The notes: generated by a model not told the origin, from the letters alone. A stretch of 64,000 nt of DNA from CBDDIP01 sp965279405 (GCA_965279405.1 OZ257157.1:930001-994000), one strand, 5' to 3'; counted from the stretch's first letter, positions 7,959-16,111 are shown. A program made the numbers and translations.

Positions 7959-8665
7959 AACGCGTCAGCCGCTCGGGTCGGCCTCCGTCCTCTCTTGGCG
8001 GTCGCGACCAGCCCAATCGCGGCGACGGCGAAGACGACAAGCGATTGGCGGTGCTGACGCGTCAGACCGGAGCCAAGGTGAGGCAGCCAGAAGGAAGCGA
8101 TCGACTTAATCCCCGCAACGCCGATGAGCCCGGCGAGTGCGACCGTTGCCGACTCCGATGGGCGGGCGGCTAGCCAGCCGGTGCTGCTCGAGAGCAGGAG
8201 CCCACCAGCCGCGACAGCCAAGCCGACAGGGAACTGCGAGTGGTGCAGGCCGCTTGGGGCGAGTCCAAACGACGTGAGCGGGCCTGCACAGCCGTCGCGG
8301 ATTACGCACGTTCCCTCGTACACCGCCCACGCCATCACCATCGTCGGGGTCAGCGCAGCAAGGCGATCGATCAAGCGAACGCGATCGCGGCGGACGCCGA
8401 ACCATAGCCAGGCCACGCCGGCGACGAGCCCCGGCCAGAACTCGACACCACTTCGAATGACGATGAAATCTGACAGGTGTCGGAGCGAGCCGGGGTCATC
8501 GATGACGAGAGCTGCCGCGCGCCCGACGAACAGACCGAACACCGCCGCCCCGAGGGCGACATCGACAACACCGTTTGCGATGGCCGCAGACCGGTTCCGA
8601 GGGACGAACACCGAAGGAACTGCTACTACCAGTGCAAGCGACACGAGCAGACCAGCGTCGATCAC
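7955..8665 (-). CDS. Integral membrane protein, possibly a divergent Lgt-like protein
   Basis: A 236-aa protein of about six or seven transmembrane helices between the TlpA-like gene and ccdA, overlapping both by 4 bases. The middle segment follows Lgt architecture: a glycine-containing helix start (GVEFWPGLVAG), an arginine-rich cytoplasmic loop (GVRRDRVRL), a conserved-looking helix with GTCVIRDGCAGP where Lgt has its GRxGN motif, then GLHHSQFPVGLA resembling the Lgt HPTxxYE segment. The Lgt catalytic residues themselves are not kept, and two cysteines appear instead. It may be a redox-linked or lipid-handling relative; function unknown. Confidence 0.78.
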   Translation of the reverse strand: MIDAGLLVSLALVVAVPSVFVPRNRSAAIANGVVDVALGAAVFGLFVGRAAALVIDDPGSLRHLSDFIVIRSGVEFWPGLVAGVAWLWFGVRRDRVRLIDRLAALTPTMVMAWAVYEGTCVIRDGCAGPLTSFGLAPSGLHHSQFPVGLAVAAGGLLLSSSTGWLAARPSESATVALAGLIGVAGIKSIASFWLPHLGSGLTRQHRQSLVVFAVAAIGLVATAKRGRRPTRAADAL

Positions 8666-9219
8666 AACCGGAGATCCTCGAGCACGGCGGCGAGACGCTG
8701 CTCAGTGAGCCCGCCAACGATCGTCGACTGCAACTCCCCTTTGGCGTTGAAGATGTACGTCGTCGGGAAGCCTCGAACGCCGAGGGCCGAGCGGATGGCG
8801 CCGCTGTCGTCAAAGAGTGTTGAGTAGGTCACGCCGAACTCCTCTATGAATGCCCCCGCGCTCGAGCGAACATCTTTTGATGCGACGCCGAGGATGACGA
8901 CGCTGTCGCCGTGTAGTCGCCACGCCCGCTCGAGGAGCGGGGTCTCGGTTCGGCAGGGCGAGCACCACGACGCCCAAACGTTGACGATCACGGGCTTGCC
9001 CCTTAGCCCGACCAGGATCCCCTCGAACTCCTCCTCCGAAACCGTACGCATATCGCCTGCTCGGGGGACAGCGATCGGTGCGCCCTCGGCCACGAACGAC
9101 GTCGGCGACGAGTGGCGGGTGATCGAGAACACGATGGCGACGAGCACTACCAGCGATACGACGACCTTTCTTCCACCGGACTTTCGCAGCCGCCGAACGA
9201 GCCCTCCGATTGCAAGCAC
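8662..9219 (-). CDS. TlpA/ResA-type membrane-anchored thioredoxin
   Basis: A 185-aa extracytoplasmic thioredoxin-fold protein: short basic N-terminus, one membrane anchor (about 19-35), then a TlpA-like domain with the redox motif WCSPC and a cis-proline loop (VRGFPTTYIF). It probably takes electrons from the CcdA protein encoded two genes downstream and reduces disulfides outside the membrane. I use the GTG at 9219 because TAATGT, a good -10 box, lies 6 bases upstream inside the flank of operator site C, indicating a leaderless transcript; the upstream ATG at 9229 is in another frame. First gene of a three-gene operon with 4-base overlaps. Confidence 0.92.
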   Translation of the reverse strand: MLAIGGLVRRLRKSGGRKVVVSLVVLVAIVFSITRHSSPTSFVAEGAPIAVPRAGDMRTVSEEEFEGILVGLRGKPVIVNVWASWCSPCRTETPLLERAWRLHGDSVVILGVASKDVRSSAGAFIEEFGVTYSTLFDDSGAIRSALGVRGFPTTYIFNAKGELQSTIVGGLTEQRLAAVLEDLRL

Positions 9220-9229
9220 CGCCGAACAT

Positions 9230-9246
9230 TACTACAAAGTGTAGGA
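9230..9246. promoter_or_regulatory. BlaI/CopY-type operator (site C), thiol-redox operon promoter
   Basis: TACTACA-AAG-TGTAGGA, between the stop of the M56 protease gene (9249) and the TlpA-like start (9219). The minus-strand -10 box TAATGT (9226-9231) touches the palindrome, so binding should block initiation. Confidence 0.85.
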
Positions 9247-9248
9247 GT

Positions 9249-10118
9249 TCAGTCCGGGCAGAGCGTCACGATGATCGAAGCAAGGTGGTGCAGCTGCATT
9301 GCGCCAAACCCGGCGACGGCGATCGAGCCCACAACGAGCATCGTGACAAGCAGGGGGCGAGAGCGTTGCGGGGAGGCGGCGAGCAGAGCGTCTACGCGTC
9401 CCGCGACCCCGAGCCCGGCGAAGGCCATCGCTGAGGCGGGTGTAGTCCGCGTGAGCGCAACCTTGCCGAGCGTGCGGGCGACGAGTTGCCGGTCACCGCA
9501 TGCAGCCACTGCCGCTTCATCCGCCCACCGCTCGAGCGAGAACGTCAGCCGACGACACAGCGGCCGCAAGAGCGGCACGAGCAGCTCCGCCATTCGACAT
9601 GCCAGAAGAAACCGATCGTGACGGTGGAGCGCGTGGGCACGTTCGTGAGCGATGACCACACTCTGTTCCTCCGGTTCGAGAATCGCGAGGAGTCCGGTCG
9701 AGATAACGATGTCGCCCGTGGCGCCGGGCATCGTGTATGCGAACGGCGTGGCGTGTTCGGCAACCTCGATCGTGCTGCTGCCGCCACGGAGGCGGCGATG
9801 CAAACGCAACGCCCGCGCGCCTCGTGCAAGCCCAACTGCCGAAAACAAGCACGCGGAAAGTCCCGCCCACGTCGGAACGCGACGGTGCACGCCGAAGGTC
9901 TCAGCGCACCAGCGAAAGCCGCGACCGAGCAACGGCGTGTGTGCGATGAACCCAATGCTGATCAGCCAAAGCGTCGGCACGGCAGCGATCACCACGACAG
10001 CGATCGTCGCCAGCGTCACACGAGCCGCGACGACAGGACGGAGCCGACGATGCACCGCGGTCACCGTGCATGCCAAAATGAGCGCCGCGGCAAGCGGCGC
10101 AAGCAGCGACAGTCGCAT
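9249..10118 (-). CDS. M56-family membrane metalloprotease without sensor domain
   Basis: A 289-aa polytopic protein with helices near 5-25, 35-55 and 85-100 and a C-terminal one near 250-270. It carries the zinc protease motif HERAH and, about 55 residues later, the third-ligand segment ERWADEA. This is the BlaR1/MecR1 protease fold, but BlaR1 is about twice as long and ends in a penicillin-binding sensor that is absent here. Its ATG shares one base with the stop of the repressor gene (TGATG), so the two are translationally coupled. Family knowledge suggests it cleaves or inactivates the BlaI-like repressor after a signal; what it senses (copper or envelope damage) is inference. Confidence 0.9.
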   Translation of the reverse strand: MRLSLLAPLAAALILACTVTAVHRRLRPVVAARVTLATIAVVVIAAVPTLWLISIGFIAHTPLLGRGFRWCAETFGVHRRVPTWAGLSACLFSAVGLARGARALRLHRRLRGGSSTIEVAEHATPFAYTMPGATGDIVISTGLLAILEPEEQSVVIAHERAHALHRHDRFLLACRMAELLVPLLRPLCRRLTFSLERWADEAAVAACGDRQLVARTLGKVALTRTTPASAMAFAGLGVAGRVDALLAASPQRSRPLLVTMLVVGSIAVAGFGAMQLHHLASIIVTLCPD

Positions 10119-10474
10119 CAGCGCTCGCCCTGCTCCAACCGCGCGCGAAGCAGCTTGACGTCTCGTTTCGACAACTTGCCGACGAAGCCAGCAAGAACTG
10201 CGCCCCGGTCGCTGGCGCCGGCGAGAACATCGTTCATCCGCTGGACTGCAAGCTCCGACTCCTTCACGACGGCGGCATACGCGAAGGCTCGACCGGCTGC
10301 CACACGTTGCACCAATCCCTTCGTGTGCAGCCGACCGAGCACCGTTGCGACGCTCGTGTAAGCAAGTGCATACGGCAATCTGTCCTTCACGTCGCCGGGT
10401 TGCAGCGGGCCTTCCGCAGCCCACAGCACGGAGAGCACATCGTGTTCAAGGGTTCCATCGGGTCGCTTCGACAT
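10118..10474 (-). CDS. BlaI/MecI/CopY-family repressor
   Basis: A 118-aa winged-helix repressor of the BlaI/MecI/CopY family: N-terminal winged helix with EHDVLSVLW and SVATVLGRLHTKGLV, then a dimerisation helix region. Family members bind TACANNTGTA-like palindromes, which matches the seven TACTACA-N3-TGTAGTA sites of this island. I start at the third of three consecutive start codons because it lies about 5 bases after GAGG; starts at 10477 and 10480 are possible. CopY proteins respond to copper through C-terminal CxC motifs; none is present here, so release probably needs the coupled M56 protease, as with BlaI. Operator D lies 50 bases upstream, implying autoregulation. Confidence 0.93.
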   Translation of the reverse strand: MSKRPDGTLEHDVLSVLWAAEGPLQPGDVKDRLPYALAYTSVATVLGRLHTKGLVQRVAAGRAFAYAAVVKESELAVQRMNDVLAGASDRGAVLAGFVGKLSKRDVKLLRARLEQGER

Positions 10475-10524
10475 CATCACCTCATGTCAATCTGACGAGC
10501 GTTGCAGACGATCAACCGGTACAC

Positions 10525-10541
10525 TTCTACACAGTGTAGTT
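10525..10541. promoter_or_regulatory. BlaI/CopY-type operator (site D) between repressor and DUF305 genes
   Basis: TTCTACA-CAG-TGTAGTT in the 112-bp divergent intergenic region; one repressor dimer here could control both the repressor-protease operon (minus strand) and the DUF305 gene (plus strand). Confidence 0.83.
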
Positions 10542-10586
10542 GTTCGGTTGGGCAAGTCGACCGATTTATGTTACGAGGAGATCGTT

Positions 10587-11189
10587 GTGAAGATGAACCG
10601 AGCCAGTCTGATGTCCGCCGTCGCCTTGTCGGTCGTGCTCACAGCCTGCGGGAGCGACCCATCTCATTCGTCCATGGACATGGGCACCCAGGCACCCGCC
10701 GTCACGACGGGATCGCCAGGGACCAGTGACTTCAACGACGCTGACGTAGCGTTCGCGCAAGGGATGATCCCGCACCACCAGCAGGCCGTCGACATGGCCG
10801 ACATAGCGCTCGACCCGGCTCGCGCCGCGAGCGTCGCGTTAACCGATCTAGCGACAAAGATCAAGGCAGCTCAGGATCCCGAGATCGAGATGATGACTGG
10901 CTGGCTGTCGACGTGGGGCCAGGAGATGATGGGCACCACCGACGGGCACAACATGGGCGGCATGACCGGCATGATGTCGGACGAAGACATGGCCGCTCTT
11001 CGCAACTTGACCGGCGCAGACTTCGACTCGATGTGGCTGACCATGATGATCGAACACCATCAAGGTGCGATCGACATGGCCCAGACCGAGAAGGCAAACG
11101 GCTCCAGCGCTGATGCACTCGGTTTGGCAGCCGACATCATCACCGCTCAGCAGGCAGAGATCGACCAGATGACCTCCATGCTCGGCTGA
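10587..11189 (+). CDS. DUF305 lipoprotein, probable copper-binding protein
   Basis: A 200-aa exported lipoprotein of the DUF305 family (ferritin-like four-helix fold). The signal ends in a lipobox (VLTAC, Cys21), and the mature protein has both family motifs, MIPHHQQAVDMADIA and MIEHHQGAIDMAQ, with paired His plus Met residues that bind copper in characterised members such as cyanobacterial CopM. A methionine-rich insert (GGMTGMMSDEDM) lies between. Start GTG at 10587, 6 bases after a GAGGAG ribosome binding site; unlike its neighbours this mRNA has a leader. Together with the oxidase and ATPase it forms the extracytoplasmic copper-buffering part of the island. Confidence 0.93.
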   Translation: MKMNRASLMSAVALSVVLTACGSDPSHSSMDMGTQAPAVTTGSPGTSDFNDADVAFAQGMIPHHQQAVDMADIALDPARAASVALTDLATKIKAAQDPEIEMMTGWLSTWGQEMMGTTDGHNMGGMTGMMSDEDMAALRNLTGADFDSMWLTMMIEHHQGAIDMAQTEKANGSSADALGLAADIITAQQAEIDQMTSMLG

Positions 11190-11225
11190 GCTGCCGCGCA
11201 GAAAATGCTCAAGAAACAGTCAAGG

Positions 11226-11242
11226 TCCTACACGGTGTAGCC
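11226..11242. promoter_or_regulatory. BlaI/CopY-type operator (site E)
   Basis: TCCTACA-CGG-TGTAGCC, 13 bases before the ATG of the LysM-NlpC/P60 gene. The core CTACA-N3-TGTAG is fully kept. No ribosome binding site lies between it and the start, so a leaderless transcript is likely here too. Confidence 0.8.
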
Positions 11243-11255
11243 GATCTGTTCGGGC

Positions 11256-12110
11256 ATGAGTGCTCGTTTCAACGCCACCTTCCTTGCCATCGCCCTGATC
11301 GTGTCAATCAGCACCTTCACGACGACCGCTTTTGCCGATCGTCCGGTCGACGGCACGGCTTCGACCTACGTGGTTCGGCGCGGCGACAGCCTGTCGGCGA
11401 TCGCGAATCGGCTCGATGTCACCCTCGACGCCCTCCTCAGCGCGAACGGATTGACGATCAGATCCGTGATCCAGCCTGGCGATGAACTGATCGTCCCTTC
11501 GTCACATTTGGTCTCGCGTCCGACTGCGAACGGCGCCTCCGATCCGTACGTGGTCAGGCAGGGCGACACGATGATCGGAATCGCGAAACGGGCCCGCACC
11601 GACGTTCGGACACTGCGCACCCTCAACGGATTCTCGGCGACGACGGTGATCCACCCGGGTCAGACGATCCGTGTTCCCAAACCACCCGCTTCGCCGCCCG
11701 TTGCCGGGCCGATTGCGGTGCCGGCACCAGTGGCTGGGCTGACAGCGCACGAACGTCTGACTTCGTTCCTGCAGGATCAGATCGGAAAGCCGTACAAGTA
11801 CTTCGCCGCTGGCCCCGACAGCTACGACTGCTCCGGCCTCGTCGTGGCTGCGTACCGAGTGATCGGCATGGTGCTCCCACATCAGAGCCGGGCCTTGGCA
11901 GCGGTCGGTCGACCGGTCGATCTGACCCTCGGCCCGATCATCGCCGGAGACCTGATCCTGCTGACGTCGTCCACCGATCGGACGCAGATCGGCCACGTCG
12001 GCATCGCCCTCAGCGCAACGACGTGGATCCAGGCCATCGGCACTGGCCAAACCGTCCGGGTCGGCCCCATCCCATCCGCGAACATCGTCACGATCCGGCG
12101 CATCTTGTAA
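11256..12110 (+). CDS. LysM-NlpC/P60 cell-wall hydrolase of the copper regulon
   Basis: A 284-aa secreted protein: signal peptide (about 1-28), two LysM peptidoglycan-binding modules (about 34-78 and 96-140, each with the (Y/T)VVR(R/Q)GD start), a proline-rich linker and a C-terminal NlpC/P60 (C40) domain with the catalytic Cys in YDCSGLVV and His in GHVGIAL. It should bind and cleave peptidoglycan outside the cell. Operator site E is directly upstream, so it is expressed with the copper genes. Possible roles are opening the wall for export complexes or remodelling it under copper stress (inference). Confidence 0.92.
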   Translation: MSARFNATFLAIALIVSISTFTTTAFADRPVDGTASTYVVRRGDSLSAIANRLDVTLDALLSANGLTIRSVIQPGDELIVPSSHLVSRPTANGASDPYVVRQGDTMIGIAKRARTDVRTLRTLNGFSATTVIHPGQTIRVPKPPASPPVAGPIAVPAPVAGLTAHERLTSFLQDQIGKPYKYFAAGPDSYDCSGLVVAAYRVIGMVLPHQSRALAAVGRPVDLTLGPIIAGDLILLTSSTDRTQIGHVGIALSATTWIQAIGTGQTVRVGPIPSANIVTIRRIL

Positions 12111-12132
12111 GCGGCGAGGTCCGTTCGTTTGT

Positions 12133-12149
12133 TACGACACGCTGTAGAA
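12133..12149. promoter_or_regulatory. BlaI/CopY-type operator (site F)
   Basis: TACGACA-CGC-TGTAGAA, 18 bases before the ATG of the M23 gene. Weaker left arm than sites B and C, but the ACA-N3-TGTAG core is kept and the position matches the other sites. Confidence 0.72.
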
Positions 12150-12166
12150 GTTACGCTGTGCCCGTC

Positions 12167-13387
12167 ATGGAAATGAAACATCGAGGACGACGCGGAACCC
12201 TGGTGGTTGCCGTCGGCGTTTCGCTCGCCCTTGCCGTACCGGGCGGAGCACCGGTCTTCGCCGCACGCGACCAAACCCCTGAGGACGTCGCCGCTGAGAT
12301 CGTGCGCCAGCAAGACCGCGCCGATGGACTTGCGCAGCGATGGGCACAGGCCTCGCAACGAGCCGAAGATCTGGTGGCCGAGATCCTCGCCGCAGAATCG
12401 GAGACCGCCGACATTGCCGGGCAGATCGACGGGCTGGAGGCCCAGCTCGTCGACCGGGCCATCGACCGGTATGTCCGGGCGTCCAGCGAAAGCACGCTGT
12501 TGGTGTTCGCGCCGGACCCATCGTTGGCCATCGAACGCCAGTTCCTCACCGAGGTCGCCTTAGACGTCGGGGCAGACAACCTCGACGAGCTCGATTCCCT
12601 GCGCACCAGCCTGCTGCACCAGTCCGAGCGAGCTCGCGAGCTGCGGAGGGAGAACGACGCCACCATCCAACAGCTGAACGCCGATCGAACGGCACTCGAG
12701 CAGCAGCTCGGCGACCTCGAGACACTGCAGCAGCAACTGACGAACGACGCGATTCGACGTGTCTACGAGTCCAAGGTTGCCGAACGTCGCGCCGAGCTCG
12801 CGGCCAAGGCTGCGCAACAAGAGGAGCAGAAGGCACCGACCGCGGCAGCCCTGCCCGCTCGCGGTGGTGGCACAACCCAGCCGCCTCCGGCGTTTGCCCC
12901 GCTACCTGCACCATCGTCGGGCGTTCCTGCGTCGACCGCTGCTCCGGCGCCCACCCCCGCCCCAGCGTCTGCTGCCGCTGCGCCCTCGCCCGTGGTCGCC
13001 GGCGGAGGCTGGCGCTGCCCCGTTGCTGGACCGAATGCGTTCGGCGACACCTGGGGCGATCCGCGTTCCGGCGGGCGAAAACACGAGGGCGTCGACATGA
13101 TGAGCCCGCACGGGACGCCGCTCGTCGCCGTGGTCTCGGGCTCTGTGACGATGAAGACGAACAAGCTCGGTGGCAACGCGATCTGGCTCACTGGGTCCGA
13201 CGGCAACAAGTACTACTACGCACATCTGTCGGCGTGGGAGGGCAGCTCGCGTGCGGTGAGCGCCGGCGAGGTGATCGGGTACGTCGGAGCCACCGGCAAC
13301 ACCACCGCCAACCACTTGCACTTCGAGATCCACCCGGGCGGCGGAGCAGCCGTCAACCCGTACCCGACAGTCCGAAGGTACTGCTGA
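12167..13387 (+). CDS. M23 (LytM-type) peptidoglycan peptidase with coiled coil
   Basis: A 406-aa secreted protein: signal peptide (about 1-30), a coiled coil rich in Glu/Gln/Arg (about 35-215), a Pro/Ala-rich linker and a C-terminal M23 metallopeptidase domain with the zinc motifs HEGVD and HLHFE. It should hydrolyse peptide crosslinks; EnvC/NlpD-type relatives only activate other hydrolases, but the complete zinc site here argues for catalysis. Start ATG 12167; GTG 12158 is possible. The stop shares one base with the next start. It is under operator F and mirrors the coiled-coil hydrolase at the left end of the window. Confidence 0.92.
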   Translation: MEMKHRGRRGTLVVAVGVSLALAVPGGAPVFAARDQTPEDVAAEIVRQQDRADGLAQRWAQASQRAEDLVAEILAAESETADIAGQIDGLEAQLVDRAIDRYVRASSESTLLVFAPDPSLAIERQFLTEVALDVGADNLDELDSLRTSLLHQSERARELRRENDATIQQLNADRTALEQQLGDLETLQQQLTNDAIRRVYESKVAERRAELAAKAAQQEEQKAPTAAALPARGGGTTQPPPAFAPLPAPSSGVPASTAAPAPTPAPASAAAAPSPVVAGGGWRCPVAGPNAFGDTWGDPRSGGRKHEGVDMMSPHGTPLVAVVSGSVTMKTNKLGGNAIWLTGSDGNKYYYAHLSAWEGSSRAVSAGEVIGYVGATGNTTANHLHFEIHPGGGAAVNPYPTVRRYC

Positions 13388-13965
13388 TGGATCGACCCGC
13401 TCGTCGGTGGTCGGCCATCGCGAGCGTTGCGGTCATCATTGTGGGCTGTGGTTCACCGCGACCGCCGGCTGCCGCCCGTCTGCCAGTTGCGACGACGACG
13501 GAGTGGCCGAGCCTGCCAGACCGAACGTTCGCGGTCTATATGGAACGTCATCACCGACAGACGATCGAGCTTGCCGAACTCGCATCCGATGCGGGACGAC
13601 GAGCATCACCGGCGATCGCTGAGGCCGCCGCCCAACTCCTGGCCACTGGGACCGGTCAAGCGCAGTTGCTGCGCAACTGGCTGAGCAGCGCCCGAGTCCT
13701 ACCAAGCGACTCCGATACGGGCGACCTCGTTTACATCGGTGGCATGCTCAGCCCTGAGGAACTCCATCAACTTGGCGAGCTGTCAGGGCCTGATTTCGAC
13801 CGAACTTGGCTCGTCCTGACGATTCGTCATCTCCACGGCGCAATCGAGATCGCGCAGTCGGAACGGGCTGACGGGACCGACCAAGCCACGCTTTCCCTCG
13901 CATCGAGCATCGTCGCCGAGTCGACGAACTACATGTCGACCCTGGAGACGCTCCTCATCGGTTGA
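13387..13965 (+). CDS. Divergent DUF305-like lipoprotein
   Basis: A 192-aa lipoprotein (lipobox IIVGC, Cys21) starting on the last base of the M23 stop codon. It is clearly related in layout to the DUF305 protein at 10587-11189: YMERHHRQTIELAELA corresponds to MIPHHQQAVDMADIA, and TIRHLHGAIEIAQSE to MIEHHQGAIDMAQTE. The methionines beside the histidines are largely replaced and one histidine of the second pair is lost, so metal binding may be weakened or altered. It could be a partner or decoy subunit of the canonical protein (inference). Confidence 0.85.
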   Translation: MDRPARRWSAIASVAVIIVGCGSPRPPAAARLPVATTTEWPSLPDRTFAVYMERHHRQTIELAELASDAGRRASPAIAEAAAQLLATGTGQAQLLRNWLSSARVLPSDSDTGDLVYIGGMLSPEELHQLGELSGPDFDRTWLVLTIRHLHGAIEIAQSERADGTDQATLSLASSIVAESTNYMSTLETLLIG

Positions 13966-13978
13966 GGGGCCCCCGACA

Positions 13979-16111
13979 TCAAGGCGACTCGACGGTGTCG
14001 GGCCTGAGCTGAAGGCGGCGGAGAAGTTGAGCGTTGAGGGCCACGACGATGGTGGACAGGCTCATCAGGACAGCACCGATCGCTGGAGACAGCGTGATCC
14101 CGGCCCAAGCGAAGGTTCCAGCGGCGAGCGGGATGGCGACGATGTTGTAGCCCGCCGCCCATGCCAGGTTCTGGATCATCTTTCGATAGCTGGCCCGCGA
14201 AAGGCGGATGACGCTCGCGACGCCCCGTGGGTCGCTCGCAGCGAGAACCACCCCGGCTGACTCGATGGCCACGTCCGTTCCGGCGCCGATCGCCAGCCCG
14301 ACGTCGGCGCGGGCGAGGGCCGGAGCATCGTTGACGCCGTCGCCGACCATGGCAACCGTCAATCCTTGCCGCTGGAGCTCGGCCACGGCCTGATCCTTGT
14401 CCTCCGGGAGGACTTCAGCGAACACGTTGGTGATGCCGAGGTCGAGGCCAACAGCGTCGGCGACCTGGCGCGCATCGCCAGTGATCATGGCAACGTCGAC
14501 GCCCATCTGTCGCAGATCGGAGACGGCTTGCCGCGCCTCCGGCCGTATCTCGTCTTCGAGCGCCATGGCACCAACGACCTCCTTCGCGTTCGCGAGAAAG
14601 AGCACGGTGGCTCCGCGTCGCTCCCATCCGTCGACGCTGTTACGGAGTACTTCGGGGACGTCGAGGTGGCGTTGGCGGAGCAGAGCTGGGCCACCGATGG
14701 CGTATGTCACACCGCCGACGTGGGCAGTCACGCCGCGTCCGGTGACCGCCCGGAAGTTGGCCGCCTTTGGCCCGTCGTGTCTTCCGGCGGCCGCAACGAT
14801 CGCTCGGGCAAGCGGGTGCTCGCTTTCGGCCTCAACAGCCGCCGAGACGCGGAGCACTCGATCGTTGTCAAAGTGGTTGACCCCGGCGACGCCGGTCACA
14901 GCGTGCGCACCCTTGGTGAGCGTGCCCGTCTTGTCGAACAGGACGGTGTCGATCGATCGCATCCGCTCGAGGGCCAGTCGGTCCTTGACCAGGATCCCTG
15001 CTTTGGCGGATACAGCCGTCGACAGTGCGACAACGAGTGGGATCGCCAACCCGAGGGCGTGGGGGCACGCGATGACCAAGACGGTGACGGTGCTCGTGAT
15101 CGCAGTGTTGACATCGCCAATCGCCCACCAGACAAGAAACGTGAGGACGCCGGCAGCGACCGCGACGTAGAACAACCAGGCGGCGAACCGGTCAGCGAGC
15201 ACCTGTGCGCGACTCTGACTGGCCTGGGCATCGGCAACGAGGCGCTGGATGCCCGCGAGTGCTGTGTCATCGCCGACGGCATCGACACGAACGCTGATCG
15301 AGCTGTCCGTCGACACCGTGCCAGCCACGACCCGGTCACCAACGGCGCGATGGACCGGCTTCGACTCGCCCGTAATCATCGACTCGTCGATCTCGGCCAC
15401 GCCGTCGACGATCGTTCCGTCAGCGGGGATACGCGCACCCGGGCGCACCAACGCCACGTCGCCGATCTTCAATGCGGATGCTGGGATCGCACGGATGGTC
15501 TCGCCATCAACCAGATCGGCCTCGTCGGGCAGCAGCGCGGCAAGCGCAACGAGCGCGTTCTGCGCCTGACCGATCGCCTTCATCTCCTGCCAATGGCCGA
15601 GCAGCATGATGGTGACGAGCGCTGCCAGTTCCCACCAGAACTCGAGTTCGAGCCAGTCGAGACTTGTCGCCATCGATGCGAGGTACGCCACGCTGATCGC
15701 CATCGTGATCAGCAGCATCATCCCTGGCTGGCGGTCGCGGACCTCGGTGACACCACCGGCGAGGAACGGCCAGCCGCCCCACCAGAACACGATGGACCCA
15801 AGCACGGGGCCGAACCAACCCATCAACGGCAGATGGACTGAGTATCCGAGCCACTCCATCAACATGTGGCTGGTGGCGACGAGCGGAATCGTGAGCGCGA
15901 GAGTCAGCCAGAACCGTCGGCGAAACGTCTCCGGATCGTGGCCGGCGTGCTTGTCATGACCTGCATGATCCTCAGGAGGTCTCCGCCCGCCGTGAGCGTG
16001 GCGCCCCTCATGTCGCTGTCCAACGGACGCCGACGAGTGCGTCACATCATGTTCGTTGTCTGCGGTCGACTCATCGGTGGCGTTGGCGGGATGGTTGTCT
16101 TCGTGGTTCAC
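13979..16111 (-). CDS. copB: CopB-type copper-transporting P1B ATPase
   Basis: A 710-aa P-type ATPase exporting copper from the cytoplasm. The histidine-rich cytoplasmic N-terminus (residues 1-58, without a CxxC domain), the membrane motif CPH (349-351) in place of CPC, TGES (247-250), the phosphorylation site DKTGT (393-397) and GDGVND near the C-terminus identify the P1B-3/CopB class. GTG start at 16111 with a strong AGAGGAGG ribosome site. It faces the DUF305-like gene tail to tail. A TTGGGA/TATACT promoter with a CsoR-like site between the boxes lies just upstream and a TGTAGTA operator about 130 bases further, suggesting two layers of copper control. Confidence 0.95.
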   Translation of the reverse strand: MNHEDNHPANATDESTADNEHDVTHSSASVGQRHEGRHAHGGRRPPEDHAGHDKHAGHDPETFRRRFWLTLALTIPLVATSHMLMEWLGYSVHLPLMGWFGPVLGSIVFWWGGWPFLAGGVTEVRDRQPGMMLLITMAISVAYLASMATSLDWLELEFWWELAALVTIMLLGHWQEMKAIGQAQNALVALAALLPDEADLVDGETIRAIPASALKIGDVALVRPGARIPADGTIVDGVAEIDESMITGESKPVHRAVGDRVVAGTVSTDSSISVRVDAVGDDTALAGIQRLVADAQASQSRAQVLADRFAAWLFYVAVAAGVLTFLVWWAIGDVNTAITSTVTVLVIACPHALGLAIPLVVALSTAVSAKAGILVKDRLALERMRSIDTVLFDKTGTLTKGAHAVTGVAGVNHFDNDRVLRVSAAVEAESEHPLARAIVAAAGRHDGPKAANFRAVTGRGVTAHVGGVTYAIGGPALLRQRHLDVPEVLRNSVDGWERRGATVLFLANAKEVVGAMALEDEIRPEARQAVSDLRQMGVDVAMITGDARQVADAVGLDLGITNVFAEVLPEDKDQAVAELQRQGLTVAMVGDGVNDAPALARADVGLAIGAGTDVAIESAGVVLAASDPRGVASVIRLSRASYRKMIQNLAWAAGYNIVAIPLAAGTFAWAGITLSPAIGAVLMSLSTIVVALNAQLLRRLQLRPDTVESP

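Noticed and set aside
9227..9229. ATG considered as the start of the TlpA-like protein
   Set aside because: It is out of frame with the thioredoxin domain; a TAA stop lies in the correct frame at 9229-9231, leaving GTG 9219.
10118..10424. N-terminal extension of the M56 protease from an upstream start
   Set aside because: The extra 102 residues are antisense-like Arg-rich sequence overlapping the repressor gene; the ATG at 10118 coupled to the repressor stop starts directly with a membrane helix.
13966..13980. GGGGCCCC-type palindrome between the DUF305-like gene and copB considered as a bidirectional terminator
   Set aside because: The stem is only 4-5 bp without a loop and without T-runs on either side.
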